Of a stretch of DNA of 64,000 nucleotides, positions 21,780-30,899 are shown in pieces (positions within the stretch are counted from its first letter, which is position 1; each line of letters starts with the position of its first letter). The stretch spans positions 458,612 to 522,611 of the forward strand of contig NC_085083.1 in assembly GCF_963662255.1 (NCBI RefSeq), given 5' to 3'. Made by a program: the position numbers and the translations under genes. This stretch comes from Cinclus cinclus (Eukaryota; Chordata; Aves; Passeriformes; Cinclidae). The notes under the pieces are model-generated. The model had not been told where the DNA came from, did not search any database, and worked only from the letters and a program-made list of their open reading frames with translations.

Positions 21780-23835
21780 TGCGAGGGGATCTGAGTGTGC
21801 AACGGGATCCAGGTGTGCAAAGGGATCCAGGTGTGCAACGGGATCCGGACATGGGAATGTAACGGGATCCCAGTGTGCAACGGGATCTCAGTGTGCAGCA
21901 CAGTCCAGGTGTGCAAATGGATCCAGGTGTGCAATGGGATCCAGGTGTGCAAATGGGTCCGGACACGGGAATGTAACGGGATCCGAGTGTGCAATGGGAT
22001 CCAGGTGTGTAAAAGGATCTGGGCATGGGAATGTAAGGGGATCCAGGTGTGCAACGGGATCCAGGTGTGCAACAGGATCTGGACATGGGAATGTAGCGGG
22101 ACCCCAGTGTGCAACAGGATCTCAGTATGCAGCACAGTCCAGGTGTGCAAAGGGAACCAGGTGTGCAACGGGACCCAGGTGTGCAAACGGGTCCGGACAC
22201 GGGAATGTAACGGGATCTGAGTGTGCAATGGGATCCAGGTGTGTAGAAGGATCTGGGCATGGGATTGTAACGGGATCTGAGTGTGTAACAGGATCCAGGT
22301 GTGCAACGGGATCCGGACATGGGAATGTAAAGGGATCTGACCATGTAAGGGGATCCGAGTGTGCAAAGGGATCCAGGTGTGCAATGGGATCTCAGTGTGC
22401 AGCACAGTCCAGGTGTGCAATGGGATCCAGGTGTGTAAAAGGATCTGGGCATGGGAATGTAACAGGATCCAGGTGTGCAACGGGATCCGGACACAGGAAT
22501 GTAACAGGATCTGAGTGTGCAAACGGATCCAGGTGTGCAATGGAATGTGGGCATGGGAATGTAACGGGATCCAGGTGTGCAACGGGATCCAGGTGTGCAA
22601 CGGGATCCAGGTGTGCAACAGGATCCTGGTGTGCAACGGTATTTGGACACAGGAATGTTGTAGGAACTGAGTGTGCAACAGGATCCCAGTGTGCCCAGGG
22701 ACCTGAGTGTGCAAGGGGATCTGGACATGGGAATGTGAACGGATCCGAGTGTGCAACGGGATCCCGGTGTGGAACAGGATCCCAGCGTGTCCCAGGACCC
22801 GAGTGTGCAATGGGACCCGAGTGTGCAATGGGACCCGGGTGTGCAATGGGATCCCAGTGTGTCCCGGGACCCGAGTGTGCAATGGGATCCCGATGTGCAA
22901 TGGGATCTGAGTGTGCAATGGGACCCGAGTGTGCAATGGGATCCGGGTGTGCAATGGGATCCCAGCGTGTCCCGGGACCCGAGTGTGCACCGGGATCTCG
23001 GTGTGTAACGGGATCTGGACATGGGAGCGTGCCGGGACCCGAGCGTGCAAGAGGGCTCGGGCGCGCGTGGCGGCGCGTGTGCGCGGCGGGAGCTGAGTGT
23101 GCCCCGGCACGTGGACAGCGGGCGCCGGGACCTGGACGTGGGGATCTGGTGGGACGCGAGCGTGCAACGGGAGCTGAGCGTGCAACGGGAGATGGACTTG
23201 GGAACGCGGCGGGACCTGAGCGTGCCGCGGGAGCTGAGCGCGCAACGGAAGCTGAGCGTGCAAAGGGACGCGGACGTGCAGAGGAGGCTGAGCGTGCAAC
23301 AGGAGCTGAGCGTGCAACGGGAGGTGGAGATCCAGAGGAAGCTGAGCGTGCAACAGGAGCTGAGCGTGCAACATCTGCCGGAGCCGGGCGTGCAATGGGA
23401 GCCGAGCGTGCAACGGGAGCCGGGCGTGGAGTGGGAGCCGAGCGTGCAACGGGAGCTGGAGATGAGCGTGCAACGGGAGCTGAGCGTGCAAGCGGCTCGG
23501 AGCGCACAGTGGGACGCGGAGATGGGCGTGCAACGGGAGATGAGCGTGCAACGGGAGCTGGAGATGAGCGTGCAAGGCCGCGGGAGCGCGCGGCAGGAGG
23601 CGGACGCCGGCGTGCAATGGGAGCCGGGCGTGCAAGGGGAGCCGCCGGGCGTGCAAGAGGCGGCGGACGCGGGCGTGCAACACGAGGCGCTCGTGCAAGA
23701 GGCGGCCGCGATCGCGCAACGGGACGCGAACGCGGCGCGGGAGCCGGGCGTGCAAGAGGCCGCGGGTGTGCAACGGGAGCCGCGGCCGGGCGTGCAGGAG
23801 GCCCTGAGTGTGCAAGGGGAGGCGGGAGTGTGAAC
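21780..23835 (+). repeat. GTGTGCAACGGGATCC array (sense arm)
   Basis: About 2 kb of units built on GTGTGCAAYGGGATCC of 15-18 bp with longer GGACATGGGAATGTAAC inserts, becoming GC-richer after 23030 (GAGCGTGCAACGGGAGCT). Unit lengths divisible by 3 create very long open frames on both strands. Probably transcribed as SHANK1 3'UTR. Confidence 0.92.
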
Positions 23836-23929
23836 GGGTGTGCAAACGGGGGGGTGGGAGCTCGCCGCGAGAGGGGCACGCGCGCGTGGGGTTGAGCGAG
23901 GGTCGCGGGCGTGTCATGCGATCAGACGC

Positions 23930-24620
23930 GTCCCTCGCACGCTCACACTTGTGTCGATCACACATGCCCCTTGCACACGCGCAGCCCCTCTAACGTCTCT
24001 TGCACACGCAGCCTTCCCCCCCTCACGCTCACCCGCGTGTCACACACTCACACCTGTCCCTTGCACACTCACAGCCTCCGCCTTGCACGCTCGCAGACCT
24101 GTCCCTTGCGCACTTGCCCGTGTGTCACACACAGCCATTCCTTTGCACACCCAGAACTGTCCCTTGCACACTCGCAGCCCCTCTTGCACCCCTTTCACAC
24201 TCACGGCTTTGCCCATGCACACTCACACGTGTGCCACACTCTTGCACGCACACCTTGCACACTCACGGCCCCTCTCACACCCCTTGCACACTCACAGCTC
24301 ACACTCAGCCCCTCCCTTGCACACTCACAGCTTTCACCTTGCACACACACCTGTCACACACCCACACGCGTCTCACGGACCAACACCTGTCCCTTGCATA
24401 CTCACAGCTCACACTCCTCCCCTCCCTTGCACACTCACGGCTTTCCCCTTGCACACCCATTCCCCCCCCGGCGTGCCACGCGCCCATCCCCCCACCCCTT
24501 GCACACTCACCGATCTCCCCTCCCCCACTTGCACCCTCCCCCCCACCCCTTGCACACTCACGGCCTCGGACGAGCGTGCCCCTCCCCCCTCCTCTTTGCA
24601 CACGCGCGTGCCCTCCTCCC
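23930..24620 (+). repeat. CCCTTGCACACTCAC array (reverse-complement arm)
   Basis: More than 20 copies of TTGCACAC or TTGCACRC, mostly as CCCTTGCACACTCACAGC. This is the reverse complement of the GTGTGCAA array immediately upstream; for example GAGTGTGCAAGGG occurs there and CCCTTGCACACTC here. Confidence 0.9.
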
Positions 24621-24913
24621 CGCCCCTCCCCCACCCTGCCCGTGCCCCGCATGCTCACGGGCCCCTCCCCCCCTCCCCTCCCCCCCCCGGCCAGGCCGGG
24701 CTCTCAAAGGGCTCTCTCAGGGTCGTCGCCCGCCCCTCCCCCCACGCCCCTCGCCCACTCCCCCCCCCAAAAAAAGGCAACGACCCCCCACTCGAATGTC
24801 TTCCAGCGCCCCTCCCCCCACCCCATCCCTCCCCCCCACAAAAAAAATATACCCCCCCCACCCCAGGGTGGGGGAGGGGCGCACCCCAATTCACTGTGAC
24901 CCTGCGGGAAAAA

Positions 24914-24950
24914 AATAAAAACCAATTCATAAAAAAAATAAATAAATAAA
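24914..24950 (+). terminator. Polyadenylation signal cluster, probable SHANK1 3' end
   Basis: AATAAA at 24914-24919, then overlapping AATAAATAAATAAA at 24937-24950, in a short A-rich patch inside otherwise C-rich sequence. Confidence 0.55.
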
Positions 24951-24955
24951 ACAAG

Positions 24956-25420
24956 AGGGTTGGGGGAGGGGCGGGACGTGGCTCCGTTGTCGCCCCTCCC
25001 CCTTCCCTCACCCGCCATCGCCCCTCCCCCACTCTGCCCCCCCCAAAAAAGCCCCCAACCCTCAACGCCCCTCTCCCCACCCGTAGAGAAAGGAAAAACC
25101 CCTCCCCCACCTTTACTGCCCCTCCCCCACCCCCCCCCCAGCGCTGCCGAGCTGCCCCTCCCCCCACACCGGGCCCCTCCCCTCCCCCCCCCATCCCGCG
25201 CGCAGCGGCTCGGGTGTAATTACGGGATTAATTAATTCAGCACTTAATTAATGAATTACTTAATTAACGGACGCCTTGCTGGAGCTTTTCTTGAAGGCCG
25301 GGAAGGGAGGGGGAGGGGAGGGGGCGGGGCTTGGGGAGAGGGGGAGGGGCTGAGCGTGCGAGGAGGGTGGGGGATGGGTGTGGTCGGGTGGGCGTGGCCG
25401 GAGGGTTTGTTCCCCCCCAT
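24956..25420. other. SHANK1-SYT3 intergenic, C-rich with an AT-rich island
   Basis: GCCCCTCCCCC runs to about 25200, an AT-rich stretch of TTAATTAA motifs (25216-25268), then G-rich sequence. No gene recognised. Confidence 0.6.
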
Positions 25421-25990
25421 AGGCCCCATAGATCCCCTATAGACCCCATAGACCCCATAGATCCCTATAGACCCCATAGACTCCATAGACCCCATAGATC
25501 CCCCATAGACCCCATAGACTCCATAGACCCCATAGATCCCTATAGACCCCATAGACTCCATAGACCCCATAGATCCCTATAGACCCCATAGACTCCATAG
25601 ACCCCATAGATCCCTATAGACCCCATAGACTCCATAGACCCCATAGATCCCTATAGACCCCATAGACTCCATAGACCCCATAGATCCCTATAGACCCCAT
25701 AGACTCCATAGTCCCCATAGACCCCATAGACCCCATAGATCCCATAGACCCCATAGATCCCCCATAGACCCCATAGATCCCCTATAGACCCCATAGATCC
25801 CATAGACCCCATAGACCCCATGGACCCCATAGATCCCCTATAGACCCCATAGATCCCATAGATCCCATAGATCCCCTATAGACCCCATAGATCCCATAGA
25901 TCCCATAGACCCCATAGATCCCTATAGACCCCACAGATCCCCATAGATCCTATAGATCCCTATAGATCCCCACAGCCCCCTGAATAATTC
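25420..25990. repeat. CCCCATAGATCCCTATAGA array
   Basis: Units of 10-12 bp (CCCCATAGAC, CTCCATAGAC, CCCTATAGAC) with a higher-order period of about 57 bp in the first half. It degenerates to about 26290. Intergenic, upstream of the SYT3 CpG-rich first exon. Confidence 0.9.
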
Positions 25991-26289
25991 CCTTATGACC
26001 CCCCATAAAGGACCCCCACAGCTCCCAAGAATCCCTCATTGATCCCCTATAACCCCACACATATCCCCTATTCATCCCCCATAGGTTCCCATTGATCCCC
26101 TATAGATCCCCTATAGATCTCCCAATAATTCCCCCTAACCCCCCATTGATCCCCTATAGATTCCCCATAGATCCCCTATAAATCCCCCAATAATCCCCTA
26201 TAGATCCCGCATTGATCCCCTACAGATCCTCTAGAGATCCCCCATAGATCCCCCATAATCCCCCCAAACCTCCCATAATCCCCCGCAGC

Positions 26290-26541
26290 CCCTCCCCCCC
26301 GAAGCCCCTCGGCCTCTCTCGGCTCCTCTCGGCCACCTTCGGGCACCGTTCGGCACCGTTCGGCTCCGTTCGGTGCGCTCGGGCCGGTTCGGGCCGGTTC
26401 GGTCTCACTCGGCTCCGCTCGGGGGCGCTCGGGCCGATTCGGCTCCGTTCGTTCTCTCTCGGGCCGGTTCGGGCCGATTCGGCTCCGTTCGGCTCCATTC
26501 GGCTCCGGTTCGGCTCCGCTCGGCTCCATTCGGGCCGGCAG
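26290..26541 (+). promoter_or_regulatory. SYT3: CpG-rich decamer block and probable first (non-coding) exon of SYT3
   Basis: CpG-dense sequence made of TTCGGCTCCG, TTCGGGCCGG and GTTCGGCACC decamers. It ends in a perfect donor, GGCAG|GTGAGC, at 26541/26542. Position upstream of SYT3 and strand suggest a CpG-island promoter and 5'UTR exon. The transcription start cannot be placed; no TATA box is seen. Confidence 0.5.
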
Positions 26542-26559
26542 GTGAGCGGGGCCCGGCCG

Positions 26560-28135
26560 GAGGGACCGCGGGGTCCGGGGGAGGGGCGGGGGGAGATTTT
26601 GGGGGTGCAGGTGAGGGGGGCAGGTGATGGGGGGTGGGGCAGGTGCGTGGGGCAGGGTTTGGGGTGCAGGTCTGGGGACAGGTATTGGGGTGCAGGTGTG
26701 TGTGGGGCAGATTTGGGGGCGGTTTTGGGGGCACAGGTGTGGGGGGCAGGTATTGGGGTGCAGGCTTTGGGGTGCAGGTGTGGGGGCAGGTATTGGGGTG
26801 CAGGTGTGGGGGGAAGGCTTTGGGGTGCAGGTGTGGGGGGCTGATGGTGGGGTGCAGGTTTGAGGGGGCAGGTGATGGGAGCAGGTGTGGCTGTGATTTT
26901 GGGGTGCAGGTATTGAGGTTCAGGCTTTGGGGTGCAGGCGTTGAGGTTCAGGTGTGTGGGGGAGGGTTTAGGGGCAGGTATTGGGGGTGATTTTGGGGTG
27001 CTGGTATTGGGGTTCAGGTATGGGGCGTTCAGGTGTATGGGACAGTTTTGGGGTGCAGGTATTGGGGTTCAGGTGTGTGTGGGAAACCTGGGGGAGGTTT
27101 TGGGGGCTCAGGTGTTTTGGGTAGGTATTGGGGTGCAGGTCTGGGGACAGGTATTGGGGTTCAGGTGTGTGGGGGAGATTTGGGGGCGGTTTTGGGGGCA
27201 CAGGTGTGTGGGGCAGGTATTGGGGTGCAGGTATTGGGGTGCAGGTGTGTGGGACAGGTTTTGGGGGGCAGGTGTGGGGGGCTGATTTTGGGGTGCAGGT
27301 TTTGGGGAGGTGATTTTGGGGGTGCAGATTTAGAAGCTGATTTTGGGGTTGCAGGTATTGGGGCTCAGGTGTGTGGGACAGGTTTTGGGGGGCAGGCATT
27401 GGGGTGCAGATCTGGGGACAGGTTTTGGGGGGCAGGTGTGTGGGGTTGATTTTGGGGTGCAGGTGTTTGGGTTCAGGTGTTTGTGGTGCAGATTTGGGGT
27501 GAGGATTTTGGGGTTCAGGTGTTTGGGGTGGGGATTTTGAGTTTAGGATTCTGGGGTTCAGGTGTGTGGGGTTGATTTTGGGGTGAGGATTTTGGGGGTT
27601 CAGGTGTGTGGGGTTGATTTTGGGGTGAGGATTTTGGGGTTCAGGTGTTTGTGGTGCAGATTTGGGGGTGAGGATTTTGGGGTTCAGGTGTTTGGGGTGG
27701 GGATTTTGGGGTGAGGATTTTGGGGGTCAGGTGTGTGGGGTTGATTTTGGGGTGAGGATTTTGGGGTTCAGGTGTTTGGGGTGCAGATTTTGGGTTTAGG
27801 ATTTTGGGGTCCAGGTGTTTGGGGTTGATTTTGGGGTGAGGATTTTGGGGTTCAGGTGTTTGGGGTGCAGATTTTGGGTTTAGGATTTTGGGGTCCAGGT
27901 GTTTGGGGTTGATTTTGGGGTGAGGATTTTGGGGTTCAGGTGTGGGGTTGATTTTGGGTTTAGGATTTTGGGGTTCAGGTGTTTGGGGTTGATTTTGGGG
28001 TGAGGATTTTGGGGGTTCAGGTGTTTGGGGTCGATTTTGGGGTGAGGATTTTGGGGTTCAGGTGTTTGGGGTTGATTTTGGGTTTAGGATTTTGGGGTTC
28101 AGGTGTTTGGGGTGGGGATTTTGGGTTGAGGATTT
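26560..28135. repeat. CAGGTGTTTGGGGTTGATTTTGGGG array
   Basis: G/T-rich units with a GCAGGTGTGGGG or TTCAGGTGTTTGGGG core; in the 3' half a unit of about 50 bp adds GATTTTGGGGTGAGGATTTTGG. It begins a few tens of bases after the donor at 26541 with GTGCAGGTGAGGGG, so the repeated core keeps the donor consensus CAGGTG. Confidence 0.9.
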
Positions 28136-28142
28136 TGGGGGC

Positions 28143-28188
28143 CACGTGGCCATTATGGGGGTCACGTGGTCATTTCAGGTGTCACGTG
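28143..28188. promoter_or_regulatory. Three CACGTG E-boxes spaced exactly 20 bp
   Basis: CACGTG at 28143-28148, 28163-28168 and 28183-28188, with contexts GGCCACGTGGCC, GGTCACGTGGTC and TGTCACGTGATC. Possible bHLH-ZIP (USF, MITF/TFE family) binding. They lie 55 bp before the exon at 28244, so an alternative SYT3 promoter is possible. Could also be a decayed 20-bp tandem repeat. Confidence 0.4.
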
Positions 28189-28243
28189 ATCACTTTTTGG
28201 GGATCCCGCCCACCCCTCACATTTTTGACCCTCCCCCCCACAG

Positions 28244-28358
28244 GTGACACGAGGGCCCCACCCTCCCCCCCGGCCCCGCCCTCCATGGCCCGGCCCCGCC
28301 CCCCCCTCCCCCCCCCCCGGGCCCCTCTGAGCCCCCCAAAAGTCGGGAGACCCCAAAG
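28244..28358 (+). other. SYT3: Probable SYT3 5'UTR exon 2
   Basis: 115 nt of unique C-rich sequence between CCCCCACAG and CAAAG|GTGAGA, both strong splice sites. It contains ATG at 28285. If spliced to the acceptor at 30742, that ATG opens a frame running through the SYT3 start codon in a different frame, so it would be an overlapping uORF. Called from splice signals and position only. Confidence 0.45.
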
Positions 28359-28369
28359 GTGAGAGGGGG

Positions 28370-29030
28370 CGGGGCTTAAAGGGGAGGGGCTTAAATGGGT
28401 GGGGATTAAGGGGAGGATCTTAACAAGGAGGAGCTTAAATGGATATTTAAGGGGAGGGGCTTAAATGGGTGGGGGTTAAAGGGGAGGGGCTTAATGGGAG
28501 GGGCTTTGGTGGGTGGGGTTTAAGGGTCGGGGTTAAAGGGGAGGGGTTTAAATGGGTGGGGTTTAAGGGAAAGGCATAAAGTGGGAGGAGCTTAAAGGGG
28601 TGGAGCTTGAGGGGGATTTAAATGGGGTGGGGTTAAAGAGGAGGGGCTTAAATGGGAGTGGCTTCAGGGGTGGAGTTTTAAGGGGAGGGGCTTAAATGGG
28701 TGTGGTTTAAGGGGTGGGGCTTAGAGGGGAGGGGCTTAAACCAGCAGGGCTTAAGGGGCAGAATTTTAAGGGGGAGGAGCTTAAATTGGGGTGGGGTTTG
28801 AGGGGAGTGGCTTAATGGGGCGGAGTTTAAAAGGTGGGGTTAAAGGGGAGGGGCTTAAATGGGGAGGGGCTTAAATAGGTGGGGGTTTAGGGGAGGGGTT
28901 TAACAGGGAGTGGCTTAAATGGGTGTGGCTTAAATGGGCAGAGTTTAAAAGGGGAAGGGTTTAAAGGGGTGGGCTTTAAAGGGGAGGGGCTTAAAATGGG
29001 ATTGGCTTAATGGGAGGGGCTAAAATGGGA
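28370..29030. repeat. GGGGAGGGGCTTAAATGGGTG array
   Basis: Purine-rich units of about 20-24 bp with TTAAA or TTAAG in each; SYT3 5' intron. Confidence 0.9.
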
Positions 29031-29034
29031 GGGC

Positions 29035-29175
29035 TGCGCCCCAAGGTGTGCCCAGGTGCGCCCAGGTGCGCTCTCCAGGCAGCACCAGCACACTCGATGG
29101 TTTTCCCGCGCTTTTGCTCATTTACCCCTGGTTTTGTCCCAATTTTTTCACCATATTTGGGCAAAACAAAGAGCT
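29035..29175. other. Short unique island between arrays
   Basis: About 140 bp of non-repetitive sequence (GTGCGCTCTCCAGGCAGCAC onward) with no convincing reading frame or splice signals. A second small unique patch lies at about 29770-29815. Function unknown. Confidence 0.4.
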
Positions 29176-29770
29176 CATTTCCCCCATTTTTTATTCCCCA
29201 ATTTCCCCCATTTTTTATTCCCGAATTTCCCCTGTTTTTCATTCCCGAATTTCCCCCATTTTTTCTCCCCGAAATTTGCCCCATTTTTTTCCCCCAAATT
29301 TTTCCCAGTTTTTTCCCCCAAATTTTTCCATTTTTTCCCCCGAATTTTTCCCATTTTTCCCCCCGAATTTTTCCCATTTTTTTCCCCCGAATTTTTCCCA
29401 TTTTTTTCCCCCGAATTTTTCCCATTTTTTCCCGAATTTTTCCCATTTTTTCCCCAAATTTTCCCCATTTTTTCCCCCCGATTTTTTTCCCAATTTTTTC
29501 CCCCGAATTTTTCGCATTTTTCCCCCCAATTTTTTCCATTTTTTCCCCCGAATTTTTCCCATTTTCCCCCCGAATTTTTCCCATTTTTTTCCCCCGAATT
29601 TTTCCCATTTTTTTTCCCCCGAATTTTTCCCATTTTTTCCCGAATTTTTCCCATTTTTTCCCCCCGATTTTTTTCCCATTTTTTTCCCCCGAATTTTTCG
29701 CATTTTTCCCCCCAAATTTCCCCATTTTTTTCCCCGAATTTTCCCCATTTTTTTCCCCGAATTTTCCCGA
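29175..29770. repeat. CCCCCGAATTTTTCCCATTTTT array
   Basis: Units of 18-22 bp with a longer-range duplication, since the TTTTTTCCCAATTTTTTCCC and CGCATTTTTCCCCCCAA variants recur about 200 bp apart. The minus-strand Lys/Gly-rich frame here is a repeat artefact. Confidence 0.88.
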
Positions 29771-29814
29771 TGTTTTTTCCACGCCGTGTCCGAGCACTAC
29801 AAGGAGCATTTTTT

Positions 29815-30330
29815 TCCCGCCATATTTTATCCACATTTTAATCCATTTTTTAATCCGAGATTTATCCATAGTTTATCCATATTTTAATCCACATTTTATC
29901 CATATTTTAGCCCACATTTCATCCATATTTTATCAATTTTGAATCCATATTTTATATATTTTTATCCGTATTTTATGCATATTTTACCCATATCTTACCC
30001 ATCTTTTATCCATATTTCACCCATATTTTATCCACATTTTACCCACATTTTATCCACATTTTACCCATATTTTATCAGTATTTTTTCCCATATTTTACCC
30101 ACATTTTACCCATATTTTACCCATATTTTCCCCATATTTTTCACACGTTTTATCCATATTTTATCCATTTTTCACCCATATTTTATTATTGTTTTACCCA
30201 CACTTTACACACTTTTTCCCCACATTTTTCCCACATTTTACCCACATTTTATCCACTTTTTATCCATATTTCACCCATATTTTACCCATATTTTAGCCAC
30301 ATTTTTCCACATTTTTTCCCAAATTTTTCC
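29815..30330. repeat. CATATTTTACCCACATTTTATC array
   Basis: A/T-rich units of about 11-12 bp, (CC)CATATTTTA or CACATTTTA; SYT3 5' intron. Confidence 0.88.
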
Positions 30331-30334
30331 CATA

Positions 30335-30660
30335 TTTTTCCCCCATTTCCCCCCTCTTTCCCCCATTCCCCCCCATTGCCCCCCATTTCTCCCAATTTCC
30401 CCCATTACCCCCCAGTTTCCCCCAGTTCCCCCAGCTCCCCCCAGCTCCCCCCAGTTTCCCCCAGTTTCCCCAGTTCCCCCCAGTTTCCCCCAGTTCCCCC
30501 CATTTCCCAGTTCCCCCCAGCTCCCCCCATTTCCCCCCAGTTCCCCCCATTTCCCCCAGTCCCCCCCCAGTTCCCCCCATTTCCCATTTCCCCCAGCTCC
30601 CCCCATTTCCCCCCAGTCCCCCCCAGTTCCCCCCCCATTCGCCCCCAGTTCCCCCCATTT
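30335..30660. repeat. CCCCCCAGTTTCCCCCAGTT array
   Basis: Pyrimidine-rich units with repeated CCCCCAG acceptor-like steps, ending about 80 bp before the first coding exon of SYT3. Confidence 0.88.
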
Positions 30661-30745
30661 TTTCCTCGGCGCTCAGGGCTCTCACCGGGGTCGCCCCGCT
30701 CCCGTTTTTTCCCGTTTTCCCGGGATTTTGCCCCGTTCCCAGGCC

Positions 30746-30899
30746 ATGTCCGGGGACTACGAGGAGGACGTTTGCCGCAGCGCTCTGCGCCTCGTGCACG
30801 AGCTCTGCTTCGCCCCCCGCGCCCGCCCCCCGCACGCGCGCTGCCTCGAGTTCACCGACCTGCTGCGCCACCGCGGCCACCCCCGGCCCGCCGACACAG
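30746..30899 (+). CDS. SYT3: SYT3 coding exon 1 (N-terminal cysteine region)
   Basis: Exon begins at 30743 after GTTCCCAG; start context GCCATGT. It encodes 51 residues including Cys10, Cys21 and Cys33 and leaves one base before the donor ACAG|GTACGG. Confidence 0.92.

Larger units (their letters stand above)
21629..24955 (+). other. SHANK1: Probable SHANK1 3'UTR
   Basis: About 3.3 kb between the stop codon and a cluster of AATAAA signals at 24914-24950. It holds a GTGTGCAA-rich array and then its reverse complement, TTGCACAC. No other gene start is visible between. The 3' end is inferred from the signals only. Confidence 0.55.

Noticed and set aside
23021..23833. 270-aa frame of ELSVQR / EPSVQR repeats
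   Set aside because: Tempting as a coiled-coil-like protein, but it is continuous with the degenerate minisatellite upstream, has no splice or start context, and lies in the likely SHANK1 3'UTR.
20485..23895. 1136-aa plus frame and an 831-aa minus frame (21470-23965)
   Set aside because: Products of the GTGTGCAAYGGGATCC array and the preceding CACCTG array, with Cys/Gly/Ser or His/Leu/Thr periodic composition. They overlap the SHANK1 SAM exon out of frame.
28285..28358. ATG at 28285 as the true SYT3 start
   Set aside because: Its frame does not join the SYT3 frame. The start at 30746 gives [10 protein letters not shown], the known N-terminus pattern with Cys10, Cys21 and Cys33.
28991..29869. 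292-aa Lys/Gly-rich minus-strand frame, considered for C19orf81
   Set aside because: It is the CCCCCGAATTTTTCCC array read backwards; I recognise no C19orf81 sequence here or elsewhere in 24950-30740.
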